NCBI GenBank assembly: GCA_039105265.1
Contig: JAPFFF010000010.1
Span: 5,642,001 to 5,706,000 of the forward strand
Source of the DNA: Tritrichomonas musculus
Lineage: Eukaryota > Parabasalia > Tritrichomonadida > Tritrichomonadidae
Reading direction: 5' to 3'
DNA length: 64,000 bases
Of the stretch, positions 39,603 to 49,977 are shown piece by piece. Positions within the stretch are counted from its first letter, which is position 1. Each line of letters begins with the position of its first letter. Under the pieces are notes generated by a model that did not search any database, had not been told where the DNA came from, and saw only the letters and a list, made by a program, of their open reading frames with translations. The position numbers and the translations under genes were made by a program.

Positions 39603-41030
39603 ATGGCATTGCTTTATAAGGCAACCAATGAAGAATTATTTCAAGCTAAATTTGTGGAAGATTCGCTAGATCATCAAGAGAATATTATTACAATTGAAAG
39701 TGATGATACTTTTCTCATGATTGGACTTCCAGGCCATTTGAACAATATTATAAATATGCAAAATGATGTTGAAGACAGTATTAATCAAATAGCAAAATTC
39801 TGCCTAACTCAAGACTTTTTACTAGGCCCCCAACTTTTCGAACCAGCTTTTATATCATCAATAATAAAGTTAATTAATACAGAAAATTCTTTAGCTTTTA
39901 GTCTAATCAAATTAATTAGAAATATATGGAAAAAAACACCAGAAAACATTGAAATTCTTTTTAACGATGAATTAATATCATCATTCTGCAAATATTTATG
40001 TATACCTAATCAAATACGCGATTTTGTTTTTGAAGCTTTTCATTTCCTATTAGAAAATAGCCCACAAAGTATCCATCAGAAGATTTTAGATATTTTAATA
40101 GAATTTCATCTATTTGATTCTTTAGATGATTTTTTTCAATTCATTAGCAATACTGATTTTTCCCAATTTAATTCAAGTCAAAGACCTCATGAAATGATTG
40201 AACGCCCAATTAATTTAATTCACTCACTCGCATTTAATCCACTCTTGAACCACGACTTTTATTCAAATCTGATGAAATATTCATTTCTTGTTTTATTAGA
40301 TTTTCAAAACCATAAATCAGTACCATATATAGTTTCAACATTGAATCACATCATCAAATTAGGCGGAGGAGAGCTTTTGGTATCGGAAAATAAATACATC
40401 GAGATATTACTGGGTTACCACTTTTTTAATGATCATCAAGTATTTCAAGATTTATACGAGATTGACGCTTTATTGTGGAAATATAAATCATTTAAAAATT
40501 ATTTTTTAAATGATAACCATTTCATGTTTAATATAGCCACATTATTGATCAATCAAAAATTTAAAGATCATTTAAAACCAATTTTTTTATTTTTGAGTAA
40601 TGTAATGCCTGACATTTGGCAAGTATTGTTTTCCTTATACATAAATAGCGTATCGAAACGTTTAATTTATATTATTTTAGATCGTTTGGATGATGATTAT
40701 TCATTAAACAACAAAGTTTATTTTGGATTGGTTATTTCATCTTTCTTACTGGAGGCAAATATGAAAGAAAAAAAGGAAATTGCTTTTGACGGCGCTTTTA
40801 AAGCTTTGTGCTTATTAATTTCAACTGCTGAAGATTTTGTTCTAAAAAAAATGCTAAAATCAATCTTGATGCTTTTATCACTTTTTCAAGAATTATTTAA
40901 AGATATTACAAGTATAAAAGAAATGATGCAAATTTTGGAAAATATGGACGAGGGTTATGGTGATGATGAAATATTCTTTATGCGAACTCAAATAGTACAA
41001 CTTGTTCATTCAACACTTGATAATACATGA
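39603..41030 (+). CDS. HEAT/ARM-like helical-repeat protein (475 aa)
   Basis: A 475-residue acidic helical protein. The N-terminal ~65 residues are less regular; from NIINMQNDVEDSINQIAKFC onward there are successive ARM-like helices (IKLINTENSLAFSLIKLIRN, then ILFNDELISSFCKYLC, and IVSTLNHIIKLGGGELLV). Its style and length resemble the proteins at 21564 and 7607, suggesting a lineage-expanded solenoid family, perhaps importin-like adaptors. It ends in a short acidic helix with ENMDEGYGDDEIFF. No specific function assigned. The 262-bp gap upstream lacks a clear CAAAAAGTT motif. Confidence 0.6.
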   Translation: MALLYKATNEELFQAKFVEDSLDHQENIITIESDDTFLMIGLPGHLNNIINMQNDVEDSINQIAKFCLTQDFLLGPQLFEPAFISSIIKLINTENSLAFSLIKLIRNIWKKTPENIEILFNDELISSFCKYLCIPNQIRDFVFEAFHFLLENSPQSIHQKILDILIEFHLFDSLDDFFQFISNTDFSQFNSSQRPHEMIERPINLIHSLAFNPLLNHDFYSNLMKYSFLVLLDFQNHKSVPYIVSTLNHIIKLGGGELLVSENKYIEILLGYHFFNDHQVFQDLYEIDALLWKYKSFKNYFLNDNHFMFNIATLLINQKFKDHLKPIFLFLSNVMPDIWQVLFSLYINSVSKRLIYIILDRLDDDYSLNNKVYFGLVISSFLLEANMKEKKEIAFDGAFKALCLLISTAEDFVLKKMLKSILMLLSLFQELFKDITSIKEMMQILENMDEGYGDDEIFFMRTQIVQLVHSTLDNT

Positions 41031-41564
41031 AAGACTTTTAAATTTATAGTATAATTGGAATAAAAGAGAATAATATATTCATAGATATAGAATAAAATGT
41101 AATTAACAGAATAATTATGCATTTGAACCATTAATACATATATAAATAACATACAAATAAAATTTTATTTAAGCAAGATGCAGAGTTTTCATAAATTAAT
41201 AAAATATTATTTTTTAAAGAATATTTTTTTTTTGATATTTTCAATAAATTTTTATTTTTTCAAATGATTACCATATTATATGCTAGTAATTAACGTAATA
41301 ATGCAACATTAAATAAAGATATTTTCATTTTTTTTCTTTTTTATACCAAAAAGAAAAACTTTAAACGTCCATGTAAATACGTTTTTTTACGTCAAATAAT
41401 AATTGTTACATTTTGATTTTATAAAAATTTTTTATTTGACGTAAAAAAAGGTTCCCGATTAAAAGTTTTTTTTCAGACAAAATATGACCAGTTATTCATT
41501 CTAAATTTCACTATTTTCAGAATGTTTTGAATTAAATATTTTCAGATCACATATCCAATTAATA
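41031..41564. other. intergenic, 534 bp, with hairpin
   Basis: AT-rich flank holding the 18-bp ACGTCA hairpin listed next. No gene is seen. Confidence 0.4.
41382..41449. repeat. 18-bp perfect inverted repeat with ACGTCA cores
   Basis: TTTTTTTACGTCAAATAA (41382-41399) is exactly inverted at 41432-41449, with a 32-bp loop. Each arm carries ACGTCA, the CREB/bZIP half-site. It lies 115-183 bp upstream of the pseudokinase start and could be a regulatory dyad or a tiny palindromic element. Confidence 0.6.
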
Positions 41565-42515
41565 ATGAATAGTACAGAAACAAGATATTCATCTGAAAAA
41601 ATATCATTAAAAGAAAAACCTATTGGAGAAATTGATCCCACTCAACGTTTTCAACGATCTGATGATATTTTACACTTTTCAGATTCTTCGATATTATATA
41701 AAGCTTATGATCGTCAAAGCGGTTCAGAAGTTACATGGCATGAATTAATGATTTCTAGTTTTACTGAAAAACAAAAATCTGATCTAATCGATAGAGCCAA
41801 TCGTTTAAAGACACTCCGATGCCCTATCATCAACTCATTCATTCATTTTTGGATCAATTCAGATTCAACAAAACTATGTTACATCACAGAATCAGTATGG
41901 ACGAACTCTATTTATAAAAATATTTCAGAAAATTTTGGTGAAATTAGATCTAAAGTTATTGCACGATGGTTTATGCCTGTTTTAGAGGCAATTAATTACT
42001 TGCATTCACAAAATCCTCCTATCATTCACAATAAGATAATTTTATCATCAATGTTTATTAAGCCATCAACTGGAGCCGTCAAAATTATCCCACCAGTTCT
42101 CTTAACTAGTAGAACAATTAATTCTTCCAATATGTTCAAGTTGAGACCAACCACTCCGCCAGATTTCTTATTTAAAAAGGAAGGCCCATATTCTGACATT
42201 TGGTCATTTGGTCTAGCTCTTCTTTTTGTTTTTACAAAAATAGAACCATACGCCGAATGTAAATCACCAATGGAATTGGTTAAAAAACTATCTATTTATG
42301 AACCACCTGAATCTATTAAACTAGTGACAGATAAATTAGCAAGCAGTTTGATTAGTTCTTGTTTAAAACCACCACAAGAAAGACCTACAGCTTCTCAACT
42401 TTTCAAGCATCCATTTTTCACACAGAATTTCGACCAAAATAATAAAATTTCTAATTCTCAGGATGATAGCTTTGTTGTTATTTTTCCTGGAAAACCAAAA
42501 CCAAATGAGACATGA
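41565..42515 (+). CDS. NRBP/WNK-like pseudokinase
   Basis: A 316-residue kinase-fold protein. The N-lobe has DRQSGSEVTWHELMISSFT in place of the VAIK strand, as in WNK/NRBP ('EVVWNEV'), so the ATP-anchoring lysine is absent there. The loop reads NPPIIHNKIILSSMFIKP, aligning with NRBP 'DPPIIHGNLTCDTIFIQ': HNK replaces HRD and no DFG is visible (KIIPP instead). The C-lobe is intact with YSDIWSFGLALLFVFT and RPTASQLFKHPFF. It should therefore be catalytically inactive and work as a scaffold or adaptor. NRBP proteins act in ER-Golgi traffic and as substrate adaptors; that role is inferred. The Ser/Thr-rich tail is short. Confidence 0.72.
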   Translation: MNSTETRYSSEKISLKEKPIGEIDPTQRFQRSDDILHFSDSSILYKAYDRQSGSEVTWHELMISSFTEKQKSDLIDRANRLKTLRCPIINSFIHFWINSDSTKLCYITESVWTNSIYKNISENFGEIRSKVIARWFMPVLEAINYLHSQNPPIIHNKIILSSMFIKPSTGAVKIIPPVLLTSRTINSSNMFKLRPTTPPDFLFKKEGPYSDIWSFGLALLFVFTKIEPYAECKSPMELVKKLSIYEPPESIKLVTDKLASSLISSCLKPPQERPTASQLFKHPFFTQNFDQNNKISNSQDDSFVVIFPGKPKPNET

Positions 42516-43021
42516 CAACCTGGCTCATCAAAATGAGAATCAAATTTAAATTTTATATTTTATAGATGCTTAATACTCTTAAAACAGATTAGAGATCAAT
42601 GATATTACTATAACAAAAATATATGTTTATTGTTATTTTCACATTTCAGATTTTTGTCTAAAGCTAAAATTTCATTCTATAGTTTTTTTTTTTTTATAGA
42701 AAACTTTGAAACATTATTTTATACATCATTAAATTGAATTAAAGTCTATATCAATATTCTTAAAAAATTGTTAGGTTTATATTTGATTATATTTATCAAT
42801 ATCAACTTTTTATGAAATTTAAATTTAACAATAATCAAATTTTGACCAAAAAACAAAATCTAAAATAATTTATTAATCTAAGATAAACTTCAATGAAATA
42901 CATCAAATAAACTTCATATCATTTATTTTATCTCTTTATGAATATTTCAATAATAAACGAATAAGTTTTATAGAATTCTTTCAAAATAAACGCTTTTTTT
43001 TAGCGCTAAATTTCAGATTGA
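42516..43021. other. intergenic, 506 bp
   Basis: No gene recognised. Just upstream of the next ATG is TTTTTTTTAGCGCT (about 42992-43005), a TTTAGCGC motif also found at 32213-32220 before the giant coiled-coil gene. Confidence 0.35.
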
Positions 43022-44617
43022 ATGGAAAAAGATTCAACAATTCCTATGGACGTTTCTTGTCCTTCTGATTTACAAGACGGATGCTTTTTAATGCTAAATA
43101 ACAAGGAATGTGAATTAACAGCTTTTCTTTTTAAAGAAAACATATGTCCGATTTCATCCATTATTCGAAAAAAAATAGAACCTACGAAAGATACACCTTC
43201 ACAAATTGAAAGATGCTTCAATATTTTCCTCACAATTTATAAGACTAGATCTCAATATTTTATTGAGAAACCAAATTTCACTATTCTTTATTCATCTCGA
43301 TGCCTTATTGGCAAAACAACATTATCTATGACGGCTAATTTCATTAAGGACTATATAAACGAACTTGAAACAATGCCAGATGAAAATATTCTTGATTATT
43401 TAATTCCTTTTACAATTTTAAAAAAGGATATTCAAGACAAACCGCCAGTTATAGTACCATTTATATTATTTTTGTGCGAAAAATTCGGAGTTCATATATT
43501 CATGCCTCATTTTTTAAAAGTTCTTGAAATGATGGTAAATGAAAATGATGAAGAAAGTCAAATTTGTGAAGTTCAAAACTTTCACATAGAATTATTGACT
43601 GCCGTTATACAATCTTTCGATCTCACACAAGATGAAGTTGACGAGATCGAATCTCAAATTTTGGTTCCGCTTCAATATGATGAAACCGTGTCAATCAAAT
43701 TAGCGTGTGCAGCTCTTGGAAAGGTCATTGACTCGACGCCTAGCCGAAAAAATTCAGCTCCAAGCTCACCACTTCGTGATCAAACCCCAATTCCATCCGA
43801 AAAATTAAATTTTGATAAATTAAATTCATATCTTGATGAAATAGATTCAAATTCTTACGTTTCACCTGCTATTGTTCTTGGAAATATTAAAACTCAACTT
43901 GAACTTCTCGACGATTGGCCAATTAATCGCTCATTTATACAACTTTTCCAGTTGTCAATGCGTAGGTATCGTAAATCAAATGAAATCAATCGCGCAAATA
44001 TATACTATATAATTTCTTTCATAAATCGTAAATTTTACAAAAAATTAGAGGAAATGCTCAAATTATATATTGATGCTGCTCATGACCCAGAATCAAATTT
44101 ACAATTCACCGATAAATGCTACCAGGAATACCTAAATTTAGTATATAGAGACCGCGACTTATCTGAGTCTTTATCAAGCCTTTTGGAAAATGCACCACTT
44201 AATTTAATAGATAACCCACCTCAAAAAATTAAATCAACTCACAATTCCTTGACAATAGCTGCAAATAACCTTAGAGATTGGAATACTGCCTACGATGGAG
44301 TTCTTCGCATTTGGCGTGAAATAACAAAAAATCCAGATGTAATTTTGTATCCTTATATAAGGGACCTTGAGTTTTCTAAGATTTCTTATTTATTCCAAGG
44401 ATTGAAGGAAATAATTGCTAATTGTGAACCAATACTTGGCGTTGATCATGCTCTTCAAAGAATTGAAGATTTTATGAAATTGTATGAAAAAACCTCAGCA
44501 CCAAAAAGGAAACATAACAGAACACCTGCATCTGCCAAAAAGAAATCAAGCAAATGGAATTTATCTCAAATGACTGACTTCACACCAAATAGAAGGAACC
44601 AAAATAATATTCAATAG
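43022..44617 (+). CDS. helical protein of unknown function (531 aa)
   Basis: A 531-residue mostly helical soluble protein. A short beta-like N-terminus is followed by helices to ~residue 235. A Ser/Pro-rich, potentially phosphorylated linker (STPSRKNSAPSSPLRDQTPI) leads to a second helical domain (about 265-490). The strongly basic end has KRKHNRTPASAKKKSSK, a likely nuclear localisation signal, and then Asn-rich residues. The 'TPSR'/'SPLR' and basic features fit a nuclear or chromosome-associated HEAT-type protein, but I do not recognise it. Confidence 0.55.
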   Translation: MEKDSTIPMDVSCPSDLQDGCFLMLNNKECELTAFLFKENICPISSIIRKKIEPTKDTPSQIERCFNIFLTIYKTRSQYFIEKPNFTILYSSRCLIGKTTLSMTANFIKDYINELETMPDENILDYLIPFTILKKDIQDKPPVIVPFILFLCEKFGVHIFMPHFLKVLEMMVNENDEESQICEVQNFHIELLTAVIQSFDLTQDEVDEIESQILVPLQYDETVSIKLACAALGKVIDSTPSRKNSAPSSPLRDQTPIPSEKLNFDKLNSYLDEIDSNSYVSPAIVLGNIKTQLELLDDWPINRSFIQLFQLSMRRYRKSNEINRANIYYIISFINRKFYKKLEEMLKLYIDAAHDPESNLQFTDKCYQEYLNLVYRDRDLSESLSSLLENAPLNLIDNPPQKIKSTHNSLTIAANNLRDWNTAYDGVLRIWREITKNPDVILYPYIRDLEFSKISYLFQGLKEIIANCEPILGVDHALQRIEDFMKLYEKTSAPKRKHNRTPASAKKKSSKWNLSQMTDFTPNRRNQNNIQ

Positions 44618-44956
44618 ATACTATACAATCGATGATTCTTGTTTTTTTTTATATCTTTTCAAATTTAATATATTTTTTTTAACAAGAAATTGAAAAATAG
44701 TGTTATTTGATTTTAATTTGTGATTGAATAGAAATCTTGTTAAAAGAAAATTTAACTTCATGTAATTTTACATAAATTATTTACATTTGATTTTATTACC
44801 TTTTCTCTTTTCTTTCTTTCTTTTCTTTTCTTTTCTTTTTTCTTATCATATAGATAACTATTAAATGTTTAGGAATCATACCATAAAATATATATTAAAT
44901 AATGAACGCATAGGTTTTATTAATTGAAAACAAACAAAAAGATTTAATTTAATAGA
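44618..44956. other. intergenic between convergent genes, 339 bp, with pyrimidine tract
   Basis: Contains a (TTTCT)n-type pyrimidine tract at about 44803-44843. Otherwise AT-rich; no gene is seen. Confidence 0.5.
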
Positions 44957-45661
44957 CTAATCCCACAATCTATTTGCATGAATAGAATCTCTTAATCGAT
45001 TAATACTTGATGATGTTCGTGCAGTATTGTTCATTTGGCGAACTACAACTTCTTTTGTCTGCAGTTTTTTATTAAATTGCTCAATAGAATCAGTTGATGG
45101 CGGAACCAACTCTTTGACATCTTCGAGCTCATCACAACTTGAAAACAAAGAAATTCTGATGGCGTTAATATCGTTTTGAATTCGATTATACTCATCATCT
45201 ATGAGAGACTGAACTTCTGTAATTGATTCATTTGGATCTAACTGCTTTCTAGCGCTTAATGGTTCTGGGCAGGATTTCTGTTTTGACGATTGTTGGCTAT
45301 TTGGTCGAGATGTTTTAGTATATTTAAGATATTTAAGCATTTGAGAATCAGTTGCGTTGTCAGGATCAACAAAATGACCCATTTGTCGAAGACTATCAAG
45401 AAAACTTACAGCTCGATTAATTGCTCGTTGACGCTGATATGAATTTAAGAGAGGAGGATTCTTTTTTTCTATTTCTTCTGCAATATCTGAATGAATTGAA
45501 TTTTGCATCTGAAGTAATGTCGCTCGTTCATTAAAAGCATCTTCGTTCCTCGATATTCGTGCAAGTCCAATTTTACGCGCATAAGAGTCAACTTCAGCTG
45601 GTTGTATGTGAGCTTTTAATTGATCCCATAATAATTCATCTGATGATATTTCTAAGTTCAT
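44957..45661 (-). CDS. hypothetical coiled-coil protein (234 aa)
   Basis: A 234-residue protein. The N-terminal half is helical (SDELLWDQLKAHIQPAEVDS, then RQRAINRAVSFLDSLRQMGH); a Ser/Gln-rich linker follows (TSRPNSQQSSKQKSC); the C-terminal half is coiled coil (ITEVQSLIDDEYNRIQNDIN). 'LWDQLKAHIQPAEV' and the basic C-terminal end are reminiscent of small flagellar or ciliary coiled-coil proteins, but I cannot name one. It shares a 106-bp divergent promoter with the 14-3-3 gene, with one ATTCACAAAAAGTATAA motif between them. Confidence 0.6.
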   Translation of the reverse strand: MNLEISSDELLWDQLKAHIQPAEVDSYARKIGLARISRNEDAFNERATLLQMQNSIHSDIAEEIEKKNPPLLNSYQRQRAINRAVSFLDSLRQMGHFVDPDNATDSQMLKYLKYTKTSRPNSQQSSKQKSCPEPLSARKQLDPNESITEVQSLIDDEYNRIQNDINAIRISLFSSCDELEDVKELVPPSTDSIEQFNKKLQTKEVVVRQMNNTARTSSSINRLRDSIHANRLWD

Positions 45662-45696
45662 TATAAAATTTTGTGAGATTTTGACTGTAGTTATAA

Positions 45697-45713
45697 ATTC
45701 ACAAAAAGTATAA
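45697..45713. promoter_or_regulatory. ATTCACAAAAAGTATAA element in bidirectional promoter
   Basis: The 17-nt sequence lies 35 nt from the minus-strand start (45661) and 54 nt from the plus-strand start (45768). The identical 17-mer occurs at 56646-56662, upstream of the BDP1-like gene. Confidence 0.5.
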
Positions 45714-45767
45714 ATGCTAACAAATTTTTTTATATAAAATTGAGTATTTAATCACAAATCTTAATAA

Positions 45768-46496
45768 ATGAATAATGAGCAAAATGATATACGCTTTTTA
45801 ATTCGCCTTTACCATGAATTATCACATCCCTCAGAAGCACTTGATCAAGTTGAAATTTTGAGTGAATGTTATCCATCATTTACGATTGAAGACTTAAATC
45901 TTTTAAACGCTGTAGCAAAGGAAGCTATAGATCCCCTTAGACAAACAATTGGAACTCTTGACTTTTATTATATAAGCGAAGTTGATGATCAAAATGCAGA
46001 TAAAGCTCATATTCTTCTTGAGAAAAAACAGCAGGTTTCAGATGAACTACTAGCAACCTGCCACAGAATTTTATCATTAATGAATGAAAAAATACTTCCA
46101 AATGCTCCAAATCCCGAAGCTCGTGCTCTTTCATTTAAAATTATCGGAGATTTAAATAGATATATAATAGATTCAGATGTACAAAATGAATTAGAGAGGG
46201 CAAAAAATGACGCTGGAAGTGCATACAAGCATTCTTTACAGATTTATAACTCAGAAGTCGAATACTTTTCCCCAATTAAACTTCATGTCATACTAAATTA
46301 TGCTGTTTTTTTATATAATAACCTGCAAAGAAAAGAGCAAGCAATTAATTTACTTCAAGATGCCCTTACCAATGAAGCGGCTGGCATTAAAGATCTTGTA
46401 AATGATCATGAAAGATATGATCAAGCAATCAATTCATTATCAGTAATGAAAACAAATTTGATGGCATGGACATCATCTGATCATAATGCAGCTTGA
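45768..46496 (+). CDS. 14-3-3 protein, divergent
   Basis: A 242-residue all-helical protein of 14-3-3 length. The phosphopeptide-binding basic patch is intact: LNLLNAVAKEAIDPLRQTIG places Lys51 and Arg58 where K49 and R56 sit in mammalian zeta, and KIIGDLNRYIIDSD supplies Arg131-Tyr132 (R127/Y128). AYKHSLQIYNSE, SPIKLHVILNYAVFLYN and the final LMAWTSSD match helices 7-9 ('AYKAA', 'HPIRLGLALNFSVFYYE', 'LTLWTSD'). 14-3-3 dimers bind phosphoserine/threonine clients across signalling pathways. The N-terminal dimer helices are strongly diverged and the usual acidic tail is short (HNAA). It is head to head with the coiled-coil gene at 44957. Confidence 0.85.
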   Translation: MNNEQNDIRFLIRLYHELSHPSEALDQVEILSECYPSFTIEDLNLLNAVAKEAIDPLRQTIGTLDFYYISEVDDQNADKAHILLEKKQQVSDELLATCHRILSLMNEKILPNAPNPEARALSFKIIGDLNRYIIDSDVQNELERAKNDAGSAYKHSLQIYNSEVEYFSPIKLHVILNYAVFLYNNLQRKEQAINLLQDALTNEAAGIKDLVNDHERYDQAINSLSVMKTNLMAWTSSDHNAA

Positions 46497-47362
46497 ATAA
46501 TAAAAAAAAATATTTGTTTGGTACATCGATAAATCTTGTTTAAAATCAACATATTATATAATAATTAAAGATAAATAAAGCAACGTGATGATTATTATTA
46601 ACAAAACATTGATATTGGTAGGTTATTCATTTATAATAATTTGGTCGGCAAATTGGTTGCATTAACGAATTGAGATAATAATTTATAATAATATTTCTGA
46701 AATATTCGTTTACTATAAAATTTATATATCATTAATTCATTTTAAGACGTAATAATAATCATTATTCTAAATAACAAAAGACTCAATTTTATTTTACATA
46801 GTTAATTAAATAGTCAATAAGCACTATTATTACCTTGCGAATATTTCTTCTTGATTTTAAACCATGATGCTTATCTTTTTATTTTGATCATAAATTTTTT
46901 ATGAAATTCTAATCATGTTTCTGGTTTTGGTTCTTTCATAATAATATTTTATCGTATTATTTTAAGAATATCTTACACCTGGTACCAAACCACATTTAGA
47001 TTTTGAATCAAAAGATAATTTTGATAGAATACATATATTTTTTTCAAATAATAATTATCAGATCATTATAACCATTAGATAACAAATTAATTCACATTTA
47101 AATATTGACAAATCCATTCTATTTGGTGAGGTTTGTATTAAATGATAACTACAATTCTTAATACATTATATTAAATTTATTAAAAAAGATTTTTTCATCT
47201 TTTGCATCATTCATTAATGCCAAAATTACTGAACGTAGATATTGAATGATATCAATTGCTGAGATATTAACAAAAAAAAATACAAATTTTAAGACCACTG
47301 CAAGCCAAATAATTTTCTTTTATTTGAAATATAAATGATATTAATATATTTTTGCTCCAACA

Positions 47363-48203
47363 ATAAATCTATATTTTTATTATCTGTTTGATCTTTCTGT
47401 TTAATATTGAGATATATATATTTTAAAATTTATTCAAATTTTTTTTCTGAAAAAGTTGATATTTTTATTCAAAAAATATCAGTTTAATTAAAATGATTTA
47501 TAATTCGATAATTATGAATACGATTATTATGAAATTATAATAAAGTAATTATATCATGTTAATGAATAAGTGTACAAAATATTATAAGAAAATTGGCGCT
47601 ACATTTTTAGAAAAATAACATTATAAATTGATAGAGTTTTATTGGTTGAGGACAAATTATACAGATTAACGATTAATAATTGAATATAATTGTTTTTTTT
47701 TTTTTATAATTCATTAGCTAATTTATAAAAAGACGCAATGATAATATGGTCACATTAGTTATTATCATATTTATTTTATATTTCAACGCAAATTAAATGT
47801 CTCTAAAAAAATAGCATTATTGATATGAAAATATAAAACAATTTTGTGTAAATTGTTTCAATTCTCATGCATATATATACATTCAAGTGCCATCATTTTG
47901 TGGCTAATTAAAATAATAATGATTTTAAAATCATTTTAAATTAAGATGTCTTTTACTAAAAATGTAGCGCCAATTTTCTTATAATATTTTGTACACTTAT
48001 TCATTAACATGATATAATTACTTTATTATAATTTCATAATAATCGTATTCATAATTATCGAATTATAAATCATTTTAATTAAACTGATATTTTTTGAATA
48101 AAAATATCAACTTTTTCAGAAAAAAAATTTGCATAAATTTTAAAATATATATATCTCAATATTAAACAGAAAGATCAAACAGATATTAAAACTGTAGATT
48201 TAT
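47363..48203. mobile_element. 841-bp element with 248-bp terminal inverted repeats
   Basis: 47363-47610 and the reverse complement of 47956-48203 are near identical over all 248 bp and in the same register with no indel. For example GGCGCTACATTTTTAG matches CTAAAAATGTAGCGCC, and TCTGTTTGATCTTTCTGT matches ACAGAAAGATCAAACAGA. About five to six mismatches are seen, most near the outer end. The 345-bp centre has no ORF. This is a long-TIR non-autonomous DNA element (MITE or foldback type). A TA flanks the TCTGTTTG ends (47381-47382 and 48184-48185), a possible Tc1/mariner-type site, but similarity extends ~20 bp further out, so the true ends are uncertain. Confidence 0.8.
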
Positions 48204-49977
48204 GCTTCAATTTAAAAATTATTTCTATTATTAATAAAATATGATAAAGTATTTTTCACGCTTCTCACAATTTTGAATGGTTTATATTTTGGCTTACAGT
48301 GCTCTGACTTTTACAATTTTAATATTTTTCATAATAAGTATTTCCGCGATTCATTTTTCTGTAGATATTTTAAAATCATCATATGTTTTTTATTATTGAT
48401 TTTTTAATATATTTTAATCATAATAATATTATTTTTAACGTAGAAATTTGAGGAATAACTAAATAATTATTTCACTTTTTCTTTCATTTTAAAACTTTTT
48501 GTTTTAATATAAACTGGGAGTCAAAAGTCGGACCACTTTCAACCTTATATTGGCCTTTTGAGCGGTTATTTTATTTTTCGTCTTCTCAATTTAGAACACT
48601 TTTCCATTCAATTAATGGTCTGAGTTTTGATTCGTCTCAATTTTGCATTTTTCAATGCAAAAAAAATAAAAAAATTGAATAAAAAGATTTTTTTATTGAA
48701 TGAAAAATAAAAAAGATGAAAAGAAATGTCTTCCATCATTTAATCCAAGTAAGAATTTGCTAAAAAGTGTTCCAAAATATCAGAGAAATTAAAATTTATA
48801 TTTGCGCCTTTCCGATTGAATTAAAATTTTTTGAGAAATTTTCAAAATTATGTAATATTTTGGTGCAAAATGGTTAAAAATAGAAAATATTGATAATTTT
48901 ATGGAATAAATGAACAATTTGGAAATAGAAATCGTGATATTTAAAGAGAATTTCGCCAATATTTATTTTCTCCTAATTTTGGAAAAATGCGTTTTTTGAG
49001 ATGTATCTTTTGTGTATTTTGAGATTTATTGCATTTTAGGCAATATATTATAATATTTTTTTTTTTTCAATCATCTTGCGGTAGTTGCGGTATTTTGGAA
49101 AGAAAATTTATCATATAATCAAATATTGTTGGCTGTGTTGTTGTATTAGATCATCAAACTCTACAGCAGATGCATTTAGTTAAGCGACATTTTCAAACAA
49201 GAAGTTTTAATTATTCCAAATTCAAATTAAAACTCATTTATTCAATTTTTTTAAAATAAAAAACGAATATATACATGTATATATCAATTATTAAAATAGG
49301 ATTTAGGATTTAAAATTAATATAATTAATTATATAATATTTATTTATAGCTAATATATGCAAAAAGCTTTTTATATATAAGATATTCATTTTTTAGCATT
49401 CAATTAAATTCTTACAGAAACAAATTTATAAAATATATTATTTAAAATAATAAATAAATTAAATATTATCTATTTTTATATTTATAAATATATCAATAAA
49501 ATTAAATAATAATATAAACACTTTAATTATCTTATAAATTATAGGATATAATTATTTTGAAAAAAAAGATTTGAGATAAAAAAAGTAAGAAAATAAATTA
49601 TCAAACATAGCCAAAATAAAACAGAAAAAATTAATTTGAGATAAAAAGTTCAAAATTTTAAAAAATGAAAGGAAAAAAATATGTCAGAGAAATTTGAAAG
49701 GAAAAATGGTGGTCTGCCTTTTGGTTTTAAGTTTATTGAAAATTGTTTTTATTGTTTTTCATAATTCTTGTTTACTGTTCCTTCTTGTTGAAATGAAAAT
49801 TATAATATCAAATGGGAACATCATTATTTCTTCTATTTGATTTTCTTTGACTCAACATTTAATATGATTATTCAATAAAATCGATATCTAGGTATATTAA
49901 GAATTTATTTTATTGATGGATATAAATAAATAAAATCTCCTTTTGGTTTCTTGAAATAAAAATTTAACCAATATATC

